This document shows, in pieces, positions 10,961 to 21,835 of a stretch of DNA of 64,000 nucleotides. Each line of letters opens with the position of its first letter. Positions within the stretch are counted from its first letter, which is position 1. The notes under the pieces are model-generated. The model was not told where the DNA came from. It did no database searches and saw only the letters and a program-made list of their open reading frames with translations. Origin of the DNA: Blastomussa wellsi. Lineage: Eukaryota > Cnidaria > Anthozoa > Scleractinia > Plerogyridae. The stretch is taken from NCBI GenBank assembly GCA_947652115.1, contig OX393567.1, forward strand, positions 15,430,178-15,494,177. The letters run 5' to 3'. Both the position numbers and the translations under genes were made by a program.

Positions 10961-12393
10961 GGGACTGTGCAATAATTACCTGGAGGGGGGGGGCGTAAAA
11001 TGGGTTCCAAATGGCCAAAAATTAAGTCATACCCCCCTCTCGTTAAGCAAAAATTAACTTCAACCCCCCCTCACACAATAATAACATTAAGTTTGACCCC
11101 CCCCCCTCCCCCTCTCCCTTGGAAAAACAACTTCTCCCATTGATACAGTCCCAAACCGCGTGACAACAGCAACATTTCAAGGTGTGAAAATGAAGCGAAA
11201 AGCCTTAAGGAAAAGGTGGAAATTATTAAAGATAAAATTACAGCACATGATGACAGTCTTTTTAGTGAGAGAACAGGAAAGCTGCAAACAGGTCTCAAGT
11301 GCCACCATAAATTTAATTCAAACACTCTACACTTAATTTCAACTGGAATTCAAAATAATATTGATAGACTGATTGAGGACCTTGAAACTGCAACAAATAA
11401 ATACAGGGCCACCTATTCTATTGGTTCCAAAAGTAATGCATCAATATCCAGAAGAAAGAAAGAAGGGAAAAGAAAAGCCAAAAAGAGGAGTTCTTTGGCT
11501 GTGGAAAATCGAAAGGGTAGAGCTTCTGTTATTTTTCGTTCACTGGGAGGAACAGCAGTTGATGGAGAATATGAGCCAGAAAAATATGGAGTGCCACAGA
11601 TTGATAATGTCGATCCAGATATTATTGCTTTATTTACGTCTCGCACTGATAAAGCTTGTTTAGGAGACCTGTTAAACTCTAAGTGCTTTGTGGGAGAAGC
11701 TGAAGAGTTTGTTGAAGACTTTTTATCATCAAGCTCTTAAACACTAACAAAAACATGTATCATTTTGATAATATTCTCAAGTGAATTTCACTTGTTACCT
11801 GCATTTCCAGTTTTTTAATTATATCCATTGGTAAATCTAGAGGGGTGTAATGAGGTTGATGTGATACTTACCTTGGGCCTAAAATTCCGTACATTTATTG
11901 TCAATCAGAATTAATTTTGTTCTTGGTTTCCTGTTGGGGACATCCTCTACTTCTATAAATTCTAGATTTACCCCTGTTGTGTTACTCATAAATAGGGTAA
12001 AACATCAAGTCACCAGACATTTACATGAACTGCTGATGGTTTTGTTATTGCATGTAATAACTAGTTCTGTTCTATTTTATTTTATTCATGTTTTATTTGT
12101 ATCATTGAAAATCAGTCCCAGGTTGGTGAACTGCTCATGGCTGTGTTACTTTAAATGTTAGGTCATGCCATATGAAATTTATATAAATCAGTCCAGAAAA
12201 AAGTGAGTATAATTTTCAGTAAAATAATATCTTTGGTTTTTGAGTCATAAAGTCAGTTTTTTAGTTGCCCCCCCCACTTATTTAGAAAATTACATGTTAC
12301 CCCCCCCTCCCTAAGGCTGTTAGTTTACATTGTGCCCCCCCCCCCCCCTCTCGTTTTACGGCCCCCCCCTCCAGGTAATTATTGCACAGTCCC
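10961..12393. mobile_element. inverted-repeat DNA transposon with G/C tracts and TAA duplication
   Basis: The ends GGGACTGTGCAATAATTACC (10961) and its inverse (12374-12393) continue about 40 bp inward as inverted repeats that include a run of 7-9 G or C. TAA flanks both sides (10958-10960 and 12394-12396), which fits the TWA duplication of PIF/Harbinger elements. Inside each end are further C-runs (11028-11110 and 12269-12367), spaced by AT-rich text, with the same polarity on both sides. The centre carries one ORF (11149-11740) without a recognisable transposase domain, so the element is probably non-autonomous and may have captured coding sequence. Confidence 0.75.
11149..11740 (+). CDS. 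unrecognised ORF inside the transposon, possible terminal exon
   Basis: The frame is open from 11144 to the stop at 11738-11740 and codes about 197 residues. There is no good ATG near its start; a GTG at 11216 is the only early alternative. A pyrimidine-rich tract followed by gatacag at 11142-11148 looks like a splice acceptor, so this may be a last exon. The product is helical and charged: a coiled-coil-like stretch (CENEAKSLKEKVEIIKDK) near the N-end, a basic block (RRKKEGKRKAKKR) in the middle resembling a nuclear signal, and an acidic Ser-rich end (VEDFLSSSS). No DDE, zinc or other domain was recognised. It could be a second transposon protein or a captured host exon. Confidence 0.45.
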
Positions 12394-12396
12394 TAA

Positions 12397-12880
12397 GCGC
12401 TAAAAATACCTATCATTTCACAGTTGATCCACATTTATTTTTTGACAGCTATCTGGCAGAGAATGGTGGATGTAGCATTCCCAAGCTTCAACATTTCAAT
12501 ACCCCATACACGTTAGCGACTCCGGCGCTCACTTGTAAGCACCCCTCCCGCCTGCTAAATTCAAAATACGCTCCGCCATCCATACAAAGTACATCCGGAC
12601 GCATTTGTATACATATATTCTTAAATACATTCTTTTCTTGTATGTTTCCTTAACTTCAAGAACGTGATATAAATGAAAATACTGGAACCAGTATTGAGAT
12701 CGGTAATAGACATTTTAAAGCGATTTTTGAGCCCATCTTCTTTTTTTCTTAACTAAATTTTCGGTGGCTTCTGCCCACGTTCACCTCGCCCTGATGAAGG
12801 TTAAAAAAATTTAGTTAAAGAAAAAAAAGATTGACTTAAAAAGCGATTTAAAATGCTTTTAACTTAACAAACACCATATT
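12397..12880. other. non-coding, with a foldback near its end
   Basis: No gene seen. The segment from 12739 (tctttttttcttaacta) and its inverse ending at about 12832 form a hairpin of about 20-25 bp arms around a loop containing cgccctgatgaaggt. Confidence 0.4.
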
Positions 12881-12888
12881 TGCCTTAA

Positions 12889-13740
12889 CGTGTCTATGGC
12901 CGCTCGCCTGACCTCTTTAATCTTCCAACAGTATAAGACGGAGTTGAGTGTTTAGTTGAAGAAAACGAGTGTGGATGAAAGTGTCCATGCGAGAAAAACA
13001 GAAGAGGTTAATCTTTCCACAGCCATTGAAACAGTAGCAATAACCATAGGAACATAGCAAGCGAGTAATGAAAGCTGTACTCACAATGCACTGGACACTG
13101 TCTTTCTGTATCTCGCTATGTTCAATGGCTCATGTCCGTTTGGTTGTCCTTGGTGAAGTTGATCTTGTATTTGAGTTTGATGATGGATGAGCTTTTTAGC
13201 ATAGCAACAAGTTGAGACAATTATACACAGTAGAACAACTATCGAGATGTAATAAATGGTCATCATCTTGTTCCAAAACACCGCAGTGGCAAAGCTGATG
13301 CTTAGAATTCAAAACCAGATCACAATCGCAAGAACTTTTATAGAAGTGATGACTTGTCTGTATCTCATGCCCAGTAACAGGGCGACAAGTCTGTCCACGC
13401 CTATTGCGGTCAGTGTGAACAGAGATACCAAACACAAAACCTGCCCTAGAAAAAGGGTGAAAGCAGCCACGTCACGGCAAATATTCAAGCTTTTGTTAAC
13501 TATAGTCATTAGAAATAAGGCAAAGAGCGGCTCCAAGAGAATCCCAACACAGAAATCAGCGAGCGCCAGTGGATGAAGGCGGATGAAGGGACGACTCCTT
13601 GTGCAGTGCAGCTAGGATCACAGTATTACCTAACGTTGAAGTGATGGCGAGAAAAAGATGAAAGGCTATGACGAGAAACCATAATGCACGGGGCCCGAAT
13701 AATAAACTTGCAGTACAAAAAGGTTCATAATCCTTATCAT
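12889..13740 (-). pseudogene. class A GPCR pseudogene, nearly full length
   Basis: Minus-strand copy of the receptor family in three frames. The N-terminal part (13700 down to about 13570) reads WFLVIAFHLFLAITSTLG as in the intact copies, then about 17 bp are missing between the loop 1 HPPS motif and TM2, shifting the frame. 13309-13536 holds TM2-TM3 with GVDRLVALLLGMRYRQ. 13081-13281 holds loop 3 with QPNGHEPLNIARYRK. The TM7 region (12920-12960) has a stop within the NST segment. It was cut on its 5' side by the inverted-repeat element that begins at 13743. Confidence 0.85.
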
Positions 13741-13830
13741 TGCGCGAAAACGTACACTAACGGCTATCCGCTCAAACGGCGTTTTGCCGTGCACTTGCCG
13801 TTCACCAGCCGTTCAATAAAATTTTGTATC

Positions 13831-13950
13831 CGTTTGCACGGCTTGTGTTATCCGTTCAAAAAAAATTGCCGCCGTTCGCACGGCTTGTCTTATCCGGTCA
13901 AAAAAAATTGCTGCCGTTCGCACGGCTTGTGTTATCCGTTCAAAAAAAAT
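13831..13950. repeat. sub-terminal tandem repeat, left end
   Basis: Three units of about 48 bp built on cgttcgcacggcttgt plus ttatccg and tcaaaaaaaat. Such arrays near transposon ends often bind the transposase; this role is inference. Confidence 0.65.
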
Positions 13951-14891
13951 AATAACTTCAGCCGGTTATTAGTTCAACCGCTTGCACGGCTAGGGTTATG
14001 CGTTCAGAACTCAGTCGTAGAAACAAGTTTGGTTACCCGAACAACACAACCTCTCTAACGTCTACGAATATCAATGCAAAGTCTGGTCAAAACAAAGATG
14101 TTATCCGATATACGTATGTTAATCGCTATTTCACACACAAGAATTTCGCATAATTATTGCACTTGGCTTCCCAAGACTACCAAGAATCTACAGTCGCTAA
14201 AATCCTTTGCAAGGTGGTTATTCTTGAAGTTCTTTATTACTTAGCTGAAATTTCAACTTCGTGCGGTTGTCATTATGCAATTCTAACTCGTTGTTCATCA
14301 GTTCAGAAAAGACACTCGATCGTGTAAACAAGTCCGGATCTCGTCAAAACAAAGATGTTATCCGACATAAATATGTCAATCGCTATTGTGAGGTCGAATT
14401 TCACACACAAAAATTTCTCTGAATTATCACACTCGGCTTCCCAATTACTGCGGTTTTCAATAACATGCGAACTCTGAAGTTCAAAACCCAACCAATGATT
14501 GCGTTTTTCGCTACCGTCAATCATAATTACGGTAAAAGTTAATGAACCTTGAAAATCAGAAACAAACAAAATGGATCGTTGTCTACCAATCACAACTGAC
14601 AGACGTGACCTTTTGACCCTGTTGAAGCGTACCTCTGTTTTCTGAGAGGTCCGCCTGATGATTGACGGCAGCGAAAAACGTAGCCGTCGACATGAACAGA
14701 GTTCGCATGTTTCTGAAAACCGCAGTAAGACTATCAAGAATCTACAATAGCTAAAATCTTTTGCAAGGCGGTTATTCTTGAAGTTTTTTATTACTTAGTA
14801 TACTCTTCGAATTTTCGTGCTTACTGTTTGTTTTTCCCTTCGTGACTTTAGAAAAATGACGCGAAGCAATCTTTCATAACGCTAACGAACG

Positions 14892-15106
14892 TGTCGCGAT
14901 CGGAAATTATTGCGTGACCATTATTTGCTTTTATCGTTTTGTTTGTGATCACGTGCGCCGAGCGCGTGGTCACTGGACCTTGAACAATGTATCAATTCTA
15001 GAGAGAGTGAGGTTCTTGTAATCAAAAAAGGTCTAAGAGAGAAGATTAAAACGAGTTTATTATCATAACGTGAGTTCCTTATGTCGGTGTAAACCGATTC
15101 CCGACA
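14892..15106 (+). repeat. 5' LTR of the BEL/Pao element
   Basis: Identical to 20429-20643 except a C/A difference (aattcta versus aattata) and a T/C difference (gtcggtg versus gtcggcg). It should carry the element's promoter. Confidence 0.95.
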
Positions 15107-15111
15107 TAAAG

Positions 15112-15127
15112 TGGCGACCCTGCCAGG
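15112..15127 (+). promoter_or_regulatory. primer binding site of the BEL/Pao element
   Basis: TGGCGACCCTGCCAGG starts 5 bp after the LTR. The leading TGG pairs with a tRNA CCA end, and the following CGACC resembles the complement of an arginine tRNA acceptor end. The tRNA identity is inference. Confidence 0.6.
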
Positions 15128-15142
15128 ACGAGCGAACAGAAG

Positions 15143-16435
15143 ATGGCGAAAACAATCGACCAACTTACAAAAGCGATCAACGCAAAGCTGCAGACCCTTA
15201 AACTAACGCAAGGACAAGCAACCACCGCGATCGAGAACAAAGCGGTCATATCAATGGAGAGATTGCAAAACACGTTAAAGAAGAAAGTGGAAGAAGTCCA
15301 CGACCTGAAAACCGAGATGCAAGAACTGATGTTTGAAGCAGAAAAAGAGGAGCTCGAAATCGTGGAACAGAGCACAGAAATTGAAGAGCGTGTAAGTGTG
15401 TTTGAGAAGACAATCGACCAGCTTGACGTGACGATCAAGGAATGCAAACACGCCAAAACACAAACAGAAGGGAAAGAAAAGGAGGACCATGACGCACAGC
15501 TCAGAGAGAAAAAGTACGACGAGGAAATGCGGTTCGAAAAGGCCAAGCTGGAACAAAAGCTAAAATTCGAGAAGAAAATCGAAGAGAAAAAGGAGCAAAA
15601 CATCAACGCCAAGCTGCCAAAACTTGTCATCACTAAGTTCAAAGGCACACCCGCCGACTGGTTGCGGTTTTGGGGTCAGTTCGCAGCAGAAATTGACGCA
15701 GCAGATGTTTCACAGATCACGAAGTTTTCCTACCTTAAGGAGCTTTTGGAGCCACAAGTTCGACCGTCCATAGATGGCCTCCCGTTCACTACAGAAGGCT
15801 ACGAACGAGCGAAGAATATCTTGAAGACAAAATTCGGGAAAGAAAGTGAAATTGTAAACGCTTATGTTGACAGCATCATGTCACTTCCCGCGATTTATGG
15901 GGCAAACCCAAACAAGGTGTCGCAGTTCTATGAAAAATTATGCTCAAATGTTCAAGCACTCGAAACAATGGGCAAACTCGGGGAGGTGAATGGCTACGTA
16001 AGGATGACTCTGAACAAATTAGAAGGAATTAGAGGAGACTTGGTGAGAACCGACGATGATTGGCAAGAATGGAAATTCCCGCAGCTTGTAGAGGCATTGC
16101 GAAAGTGGACTGTGAGGAATCCGCCGAAAACCATTGAAGATCTTGAGAAACCAACGTCACAGAAACCGCCATTTAAACCGCCATCTAAATTTCCGAAGCC
16201 AAGGGACAGAGTTTTCAACTCAAGGCAAGAAGAATGGAAACCAAGACCATGTGTCTACTGTGAATCCAGCGGACACAAATCAGTCGAATGTGACAAGATA
16301 GTGGGCTTGGAACTAAGGAAGAAGCACCTCAGCGAGAAGAAATTGTGTTTCAACTGCACTGGCGCTAAGCACCGGGCTGCTGAATGTCGGATCGTTAGAA
16401 GTTGTCAAAAATGCAATGGTAGACACCACACATAA
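15143..16435 (+). CDS. gag: Gag-like protein of BEL/Pao element
   Basis: 430 residues from an ATG 36 bp past the LTR. Residues about 20-165 are highly charged and coiled-coil-like. About 170-300 is the conserved retroelement Gag region (DUF1759 type, with TPADWLRFWGQFAAEID). Two CCHC zinc knuckles of CX2CX4HX4C form lie at 370-383 and 402-415, and a third begins at C421 (CQKCNGRHH) but is cut by the TAA stop. It would package the element RNA in cytoplasmic particles. The stop lies in the same frame as Pol, so either it is a nonsense change or some readthrough occurs; the context (TAA ATC) does not look like a known readthrough site. Confidence 0.9.
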   Translation: MAKTIDQLTKAINAKLQTLKLTQGQATTAIENKAVISMERLQNTLKKKVEEVHDLKTEMQELMFEAEKEELEIVEQSTEIEERVSVFEKTIDQLDVTIKECKHAKTQTEGKEKEDHDAQLREKKYDEEMRFEKAKLEQKLKFEKKIEEKKEQNINAKLPKLVITKFKGTPADWLRFWGQFAAEIDAADVSQITKFSYLKELLEPQVRPSIDGLPFTTEGYERAKNILKTKFGKESEIVNAYVDSIMSLPAIYGANPNKVSQFYEKLCSNVQALETMGKLGEVNGYVRMTLNKLEGIRGDLVRTDDDWQEWKFPQLVEALRKWTVRNPPKTIEDLEKPTSQKPPFKPPSKFPKPRDRVFNSRQEEWKPRPCVYCESSGHKSVECDKIVGLELRKKHLSEKKLCFNCTGAKHRAAECRIVRSCQKCNGRHHT

Positions 16436-16459
16436 ATCTGTGATAGAGATTCCCAGCAG

Positions 16460-19400
16460 ATGTTGCTAGCCACCGGTGAAGGAGCAGTCATTTACCCTGT
16501 CGTGGTTGTCGATGTAGACGGCATAAAATGTCGAGCATTACTGGACACTGGGGCGGGAAGTTCTTACGCCTCAGCAGCTCTGGTCAAGCGACTTGGAAAA
16601 CAACCGGCTAGGGTGGAGCACAAGAGGATTGACATGATGATGTGTTCGACTAACCAGAAGATCCAACAGTATGATGTCAAGATTTCGAACATTGTGGGAG
16701 ATTTTAACATTGCCGCATCAGTCAGCAAGGTAGATAGAAGTGTTCTATTGACCATACCGAACCCGAGATATGCTGACAAGATCCACCAGTATCCTCACCT
16801 GCAAGGAGTAGTCATGAATGACGAAGACAAGAAACCAGAGTTACCTATCCATCTGATATTGGGAGCTAGTGAGTACTCCAGGATTAAGACTGACACAAAG
16901 CCAAGAATTGGTAAAGCTGGAGAACCAATTGCCGAGCTAACTTCACTCGGATGGACAATGATGTCGGCTGGGAAAGAAGCCCACATGGGGAGCGTCTATC
17001 TCACCAGAACCTCGTCTACTGATTATGAGCAGCTATGCAATCTAGACGTGTTAGGTCTTCAGGACAGACCAGATGAGGATCAACAATCAGTATACGATGA
17101 TTTTAAGGAGCAACTGAGACAAAGTGACGAAGGATGGTATGAAACGGGATTACTATGGAAACATGGACACGATCTCCTCCCAAACAATAAACAGGGAAGT
17201 CTGAGAAGACTGGAAGGCCTCGTCAGGAAACTGCAGAAAGATCCCAACCTCCTCTCCCAGTATGATGAAGTCATTCAAGACCAGTTAGCGAAAGGAATCG
17301 TAGAGAAAGTGAATTCAGATCCAGTTGGAAGAGAGTTCTACATCCCACATAAGCCTGTTGTAAGAGAATCAGCAGAATCCACCAAACTTCGAATTGTATT
17401 CGATGCATCAGCGAGATCAAACGAAATGAGTCCGTCGCTGAACGACTGCTTAGAGACGGGACCACCCCTCCAAAACCTGCTGTGGGATGTGCTTGTAAGA
17501 AACCGTTTGAAACCCATAGCATTGGCTGGTGACCTCAAGCAGGCGTTTCTGCAGGTCCGCATCCGTCTGGAAGATCGAGACGCCCTTAGATTCCACTGGA
17601 TCAAGGACAAAGAAACATCAAATGTAGAAGTCTTAAGGTTCACCCGTGCTTTATTTGGCCTTGTCCAGTCACCATTCTTGTTAGGCGGAACACTACAGCA
17701 ACACTTAGGGAGTATGAAACGAAGATATCCAAGTGCAGTGGAGGAAATCAAAAAGAGCCTGTACGTAGACGATGTTCTCACCGGAGGACAAACGACAGAG
17801 AAGGTACGCGAACTGAAAGAGACGGCCGTCGCAGTATTTGGAGAAGCACAGTTTGAGCTACACAAGTGGCATTCGAATGAACCAGAGTTGGAAGTAAGCG
17901 GTGAACCAGAAGATGGGAAACAGAGTTACGCCAAAGAACAACTTGGGGTCAAACCCGGTGAAACCAAGATGTTGGGGCTACCATGGGACAAAACCGAAGA
18001 CACGATCGCTGTGATGTTTCCAGCGGCATCCCCAGAAGTATCTAAGAGAGAAATGTTGCGGTTCCTTGCTTCCATTTACGACCCACTTGGTCTAGCGTCA
18101 CCAGTATCCCTCGTGGGGAAGCTTTTGTATCGGGAAGTCTGTGAACAGCACCTCCCATGGGACCAGAAAGTGCCCGAGAGCATTGCAAAGCAGTGGAAGA
18201 GATTTGAGAAGAACCTTCCAGAGCAAGTTCAAGTCCCACGCAGTTTAGCAGGCTTTAAGGAATCTATCGAAGCGATAGAGTTGCACGCGTTCGGAGACAC
18301 CAGTGGGGCAGGGACGGCAGCTGCAGTGTATGCAGTTGTCTATCAAGCTTCCGGTATCACCCAGGGCTTACTGGCCGCAAAATCACGTTTAGCCAAACGG
18401 GGCCTGACCATTCCTAGACTGGAACTTGTGTCTGCGCACATGGCAACGAACCTCGCGGAAAACGTTAAGAACGCCTTAGAAGGCCAGCCAGTTAGATCAG
18501 TCCATGGATGGCTGGATAGTACTGTGGCCCTTCATTGGATCAGAGGAGAGGGGAGTGTCTACAAGCAATTCGTGGCCAACCGAGTGAACAAGATACGAGA
18601 GAAAGAGTACATTCAATGGAGGCATGTTGGTACCAACCAAAATCCCGCTGACATTGGGAGCAGAGGTTGCCAAGCGGACAAGCTGAGCGAGCTATGGTTA
18701 AAGGGTCCAGAGTGGTTGACAGAGCCTGATCGTTGGCCAGCTGACATACTAACAAAACCGAGCAAAGAATCCGAAGCGGAAGCTAAACTCACGAAAGAAA
18801 TCTTTGCAACTGCTACGGAGATCAAGGATGACCTTGATGAAGTTTTGGAGAAGAACAGTTTCTGGAAGACAGTGCGAGTAACAGCATGGATAAAACGATT
18901 CGTGAACAATTGCAAGCAGAAGAAATCAGCGAGACTCGTTGGTCCTCTGACAACATCTGAGACTGATAAGCAAGTCCACTGGTGGATTCAAAGAACGCAA
19001 GAATGCTCAAGTGGAACAGAAAAGTTCAACGAAGACAAGCTCACCCTCAACCTGCAAAAGAACAGCGAGGGGTTGTACGAGTGCCGCGGCAGAATACAAG
19101 GAAGCTACCCAATCTACTTACAACCGAGTGCAGTGTTATCAGAGAAGTTGGTTCAAGATGCGCACGTGATGACGTTACATGGGGGAGTTGGTCTCACAAT
19201 GGCGTTTATCAGACGTGATTATTGGATACCTCGACGGAGGCAGTTGACCAAGAAAGTCATAAGAGGTTGTTTCGGATGCAAGAAGTTCCAAGCAAAGGCC
19301 TTTGAAAGTCCACCACCTGGAAACCTGCCAATTGACCGTACCATGGGGTCAGTTCCTTTCCAAGTACTGGGCGTGGACTATGCTGGTCCAATACCATACA

Positions 19401-20377
19401 GAATAAACAAGACGAGAGATGGTAAAGCTTATATCCTGCTGTTTTCCTGCAGTCTGACCAGAGGTATCCACCTGGAGCTGTTGAGTAACCAAACCACTGA
19501 AGAATTTGTGAAAGCCTTAAAGCGGTTTATAGCCAGAAGAGGGAGACCACAAAAGGTGTATTCTGACAACGGAAAGAGTTTTGTGGCAGCCGCGAAATGG
19601 TTAAGAGGCATCATGAGAGACGGGAAGATGCAGGACTACCTGGCACACCAGCATATTACATGGCAATTTAACCTTAGTCGAGCGCCGTGGTGGGGCGGTC
19701 AGTTCGAGAGAATGGTGGGGCTTGTAAAGCGGGCCTTGTACAAGTCTATCGGGGGAGCGAACCTCTCGTGGAGCGAGCTTGAAGAGGTTATCCTCGACGT
19801 TGAAATCACACTCAACAACCGTCCTCTTACCTATCTAGAAGATGACGTCCAGCTACCCACCCTGACACCGCATTCTATGATGTTTGGGCAACCCAATCTG
19901 TTGCCGGAAGACGATCCTGATGCGATCGAAAGCAACGATTTAAGGAAGCGTGCAAGGTATCTCCGACGCTGCAAAGATGTAATGTGGACCCGATGGACCG
20001 GGGAGTACATCAGGAGTCTTAGAGAAAGACATAACCTCAACCACCAGAAGGGAGAACCGCTGATTAAACCCGGAGACGTCGTTCTGATTCAAGGTGACGA
20101 ACGGAACAGAGGAAAGTGGAACCTCGGGATTGTGGAGAAGCTTATCACGGGGAGAGACGGTGTTATCAGAGCAACAAGACTGAGGGCAGGGAAATCGTTC
20201 CTTGAGCGTGCAATCCAACAGTTATGCCCCATGGAATTGTCCTGTGACGGTTATCAGGAACGTCAAGTCCAAGGACTTGATCCCGCAGCCAGAGAGTTTC
20301 AACCCAGACGTAATGCAGCTGTTGCTGCAGCACAGCGTATCAAGGACATTGCTAAACAAGATGAACAATTAGTTTGA
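16460..20377 (+). CDS. pol: BEL/Pao Pol polyprotein (protease, RT, RNase H, integrase)
   Basis: 1305 residues from the first ATG after the Gag stop; the frame is open from 16436. Aspartic protease DTGAG at 29-33. Reverse transcriptase with AGDLKQAFLQV and the active-site YVDD at 435-438. RNase H with HAFGDTSGAG and GWLDSTVALHW. Integrase with an HHCC-like zinc region (LHGG...GCFGC) and a catalytic triad D973, D1036, E1083 (VDYAG, YSDNGK, GGQFERM). The C-terminal end (KPGDVVLIQGD, GRDGVIRATRLR) is the DUF5641-type tail typical of BEL/Pao. All motifs are intact and no internal stops occur, so the only visible defect is the upstream Gag stop. Confidence 0.95.
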   Translation: MLLATGEGAVIYPVVVVDVDGIKCRALLDTGAGSSYASAALVKRLGKQPARVEHKRIDMMMCSTNQKIQQYDVKISNIVGDFNIAASVSKVDRSVLLTIPNPRYADKIHQYPHLQGVVMNDEDKKPELPIHLILGASEYSRIKTDTKPRIGKAGEPIAELTSLGWTMMSAGKEAHMGSVYLTRTSSTDYEQLCNLDVLGLQDRPDEDQQSVYDDFKEQLRQSDEGWYETGLLWKHGHDLLPNNKQGSLRRLEGLVRKLQKDPNLLSQYDEVIQDQLAKGIVEKVNSDPVGREFYIPHKPVVRESAESTKLRIVFDASARSNEMSPSLNDCLETGPPLQNLLWDVLVRNRLKPIALAGDLKQAFLQVRIRLEDRDALRFHWIKDKETSNVEVLRFTRALFGLVQSPFLLGGTLQQHLGSMKRRYPSAVEEIKKSLYVDDVLTGGQTTEKVRELKETAVAVFGEAQFELHKWHSNEPELEVSGEPEDGKQSYAKEQLGVKPGETKMLGLPWDKTEDTIAVMFPAASPEVSKREMLRFLASIYDPLGLASPVSLVGKLLYREVCEQHLPWDQKVPESIAKQWKRFEKNLPEQVQVPRSLAGFKESIEAIELHAFGDTSGAGTAAAVYAVVYQASGITQGLLAAKSRLAKRGLTIPRLELVSAHMATNLAENVKNALEGQPVRSVHGWLDSTVALHWIRGEGSVYKQFVANRVNKIREKEYIQWRHVGTNQNPADIGSRGCQADKLSELWLKGPEWLTEPDRWPADILTKPSKESEAEAKLTKEIFATATEIKDDLDEVLEKNSFWKTVRVTAWIKRFVNNCKQKKSARLVGPLTTSETDKQVHWWIQRTQECSSGTEKFNEDKLTLNLQKNSEGLYECRGRIQGSYPIYLQPSAVLSEKLVQDAHVMTLHGGVGLTMAFIRRDYWIPRRRQLTKKVIRGCFGCKKFQAKAFESPPPGNLPIDRTMGSVPFQVLGVDYAGPIPYRINKTRDGKAYILLFSCSLTRGIHLELLSNQTTEEFVKALKRFIARRGRPQKVYSDNGKSFVAAAKWLRGIMRDGKMQDYLAHQHITWQFNLSRAPWWGGQFERMVGLVKRALYKSIGGANLSWSELEEVILDVEITLNNRPLTYLEDDVQLPTLTPHSMMFGQPNLLPEDDPDAIESNDLRKRARYLRRCKDVMWTRWTGEYIRSLRERHNLNHQKGEPLIKPGDVVLIQGDERNRGKWNLGIVEKLITGRDGVIRATRLRAGKSFLERAIQQLCPMELSCDGYQERQVQGLDPAAREFQPRRNAAVAAAQRIKDIAKQDEQLV

Positions 20378-20416
20378 AGAAAGGCTTTATTGTGTATTTG
20401 ATACCTCCGGAATCAA

Positions 20417-20428
20417 ATAGGGGGAGAG
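20417..20428 (+). promoter_or_regulatory. polypurine tract of the BEL/Pao element
   Basis: The purine run aatagggggagag ends directly at the 3' LTR, the expected start site for plus-strand DNA synthesis. Confidence 0.7.
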
Positions 20429-20643
20429 TGTCGCGATCGGAAATTATTGCGTGACCATTATTTGCTTTTATCGTTTTGTTTGTGATCACGTGCGCCGAGC
20501 GCGTGGTCACTGGACCTTGAACAATGTATCAATTATAGAGAGAGTGAGGTTCTTGTAATCAAAAAAGGTCTAAGAGAGAAGATTAAAACGAGTTTATTAT
20601 CATAACGTGAGTTCCTTATGTCGGCGTAAACCGATTCCCGACA
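20429..20643 (+). repeat. 3' LTR of the BEL/Pao element
   Basis: 215 bp, matching 14892-15106 with two substitutions, and followed by the AACG target duplicate. Confidence 0.95.
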
Positions 20644-21735
20644 AACGTGCATTCGTCCAACATCACGTTTGCGAAACACAGCGTTCGGTGGCTTAATGGA
20701 AACATCAGACAAAGTGAGTCCGTAAAACTATTTTGCTAATTACTGCTGAAATGTCGACTTCGTGCGGTTGTCATTGTGCAATTCTCAACCGTTGTTCATC
20801 AGTTCAGGAAAGACACTCAGTCGTATAAACAAGTTCGGTTACCCGTTTAAAACAAATCAAAGATTATACAACTTTTCGAACGGCTACGAATCCAGCTGCA
20901 TGTTGCGAAAGTCTTGTCAAAACGAAGATGTTATCCAATATAAGTATGTCAATCGTGAGGTCGCATTCAGCCATTTTGATGTTTTGATGAAGAGCTGTAG
21001 CAAGTTTTAAAATTCCATGTGGTTACTAAGACAACGCGCTCTAGAGTCGAAGTCGATTGGCTGAACTAAGCGTTGCGTTACCGTATGCAAATATCATTGC
21101 GTTTGCAAATTAGCATATGGCGAATGTTATGCTTCGGTAAGTATAAACAACCGCTCGCCGTTCTTATTGACACAAATAGATGGTTTCGTCGTCATAAAAT
21201 AAAGGTAGTTCCCTGTACCTTTGTTACTGGTAGACATTTAACGAGAAATATGCGTAGGGATCTTTCATTTTCGAACTTTAAAACAGGTTCTGAGTTTTTC
21301 ATGTCAGAAACGCAGCATGAAAACACAAAACATCGACTCAATTTTGAATGGGGTTTCGTGATCGTCGATTCAAAATAATTATTCTCTTACCCATTCAACC
21401 GCGCGTTCTCAGCGATCCATTCGAAAAATAATTATATTATGTAGCTGTTTGCCGTTAAAGCCCCAGGTAAATGATTGTTTAGCCGCCTCTCTCGACTTTT
21501 ACATTAAAATGGTTTGCCATGTTCGATTTAGAATATTATATTTTTTCGCATCGCGAACAAAATTGATCAATCGTTTAGCCACCCCAACCAACAAAGCGTG
21601 CACAGCCGGTAAAACGCAACCAAATAAACCAAATATCGTCGAAATCGCTGGTGTTTGGTCAAACATTGTTTGCCCGTTTTAGCCACCCAACGTTACGTTT
21701 GACAAACACGATGTTGGATGGATTTAATGATTGTT

Positions 21736-21835
21736 TGATCGTTCAGCCGTTCACTTGAGTCGTTCAAAATTTTTCTACTGCCGTTCAGCCGTTCACTTGA
21801 GCCGTTCAAAATTTTTCTTCAGCCGTTCAGCCGTT
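21736..21835. repeat. sub-terminal tandem repeat, right end
   Basis: About three units of 45-48 bp built on cagccgttcacttgag and cgttcaaaatttttct, related to the array at the opposite end of the same element (13831-13950). Confidence 0.6.

Larger units (their letters stand above)
14892..20643 (+). mobile_element. BEL/Pao LTR retrotransposon, 5752 bp, recent insertion
   Basis: Complete structure: 215 bp LTRs at 14892-15106 and 20429-20643 (TGTCG...CGACA) that differ at two positions only, a primer site at 15112, a Gag frame, a Pol frame with all expected domains, and a purine tract before the 3' LTR. The flanks share AACG (14888-14891 and 20644-20647) as a 4 bp target duplication, extendable to AACGT. 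Two differences in 215 bp mean a young insertion. Gag and Pol are in the same reading frame, separated by one TAA at 16433-16435; family members normally have one long frame. It is nested inside the 13743-21936 element. Confidence 0.95.

Noticed and set aside
11373..11663. Alternative frames overlapping the 11149-11740 ORF
   Set aside because: They are shadows of the longer frame and lack independent features.
16436..16459. Programmed frameshift between Gag and Pol of the BEL element
   Set aside because: Both frames are in the same phase, so no shift is needed; only a stop separates them.
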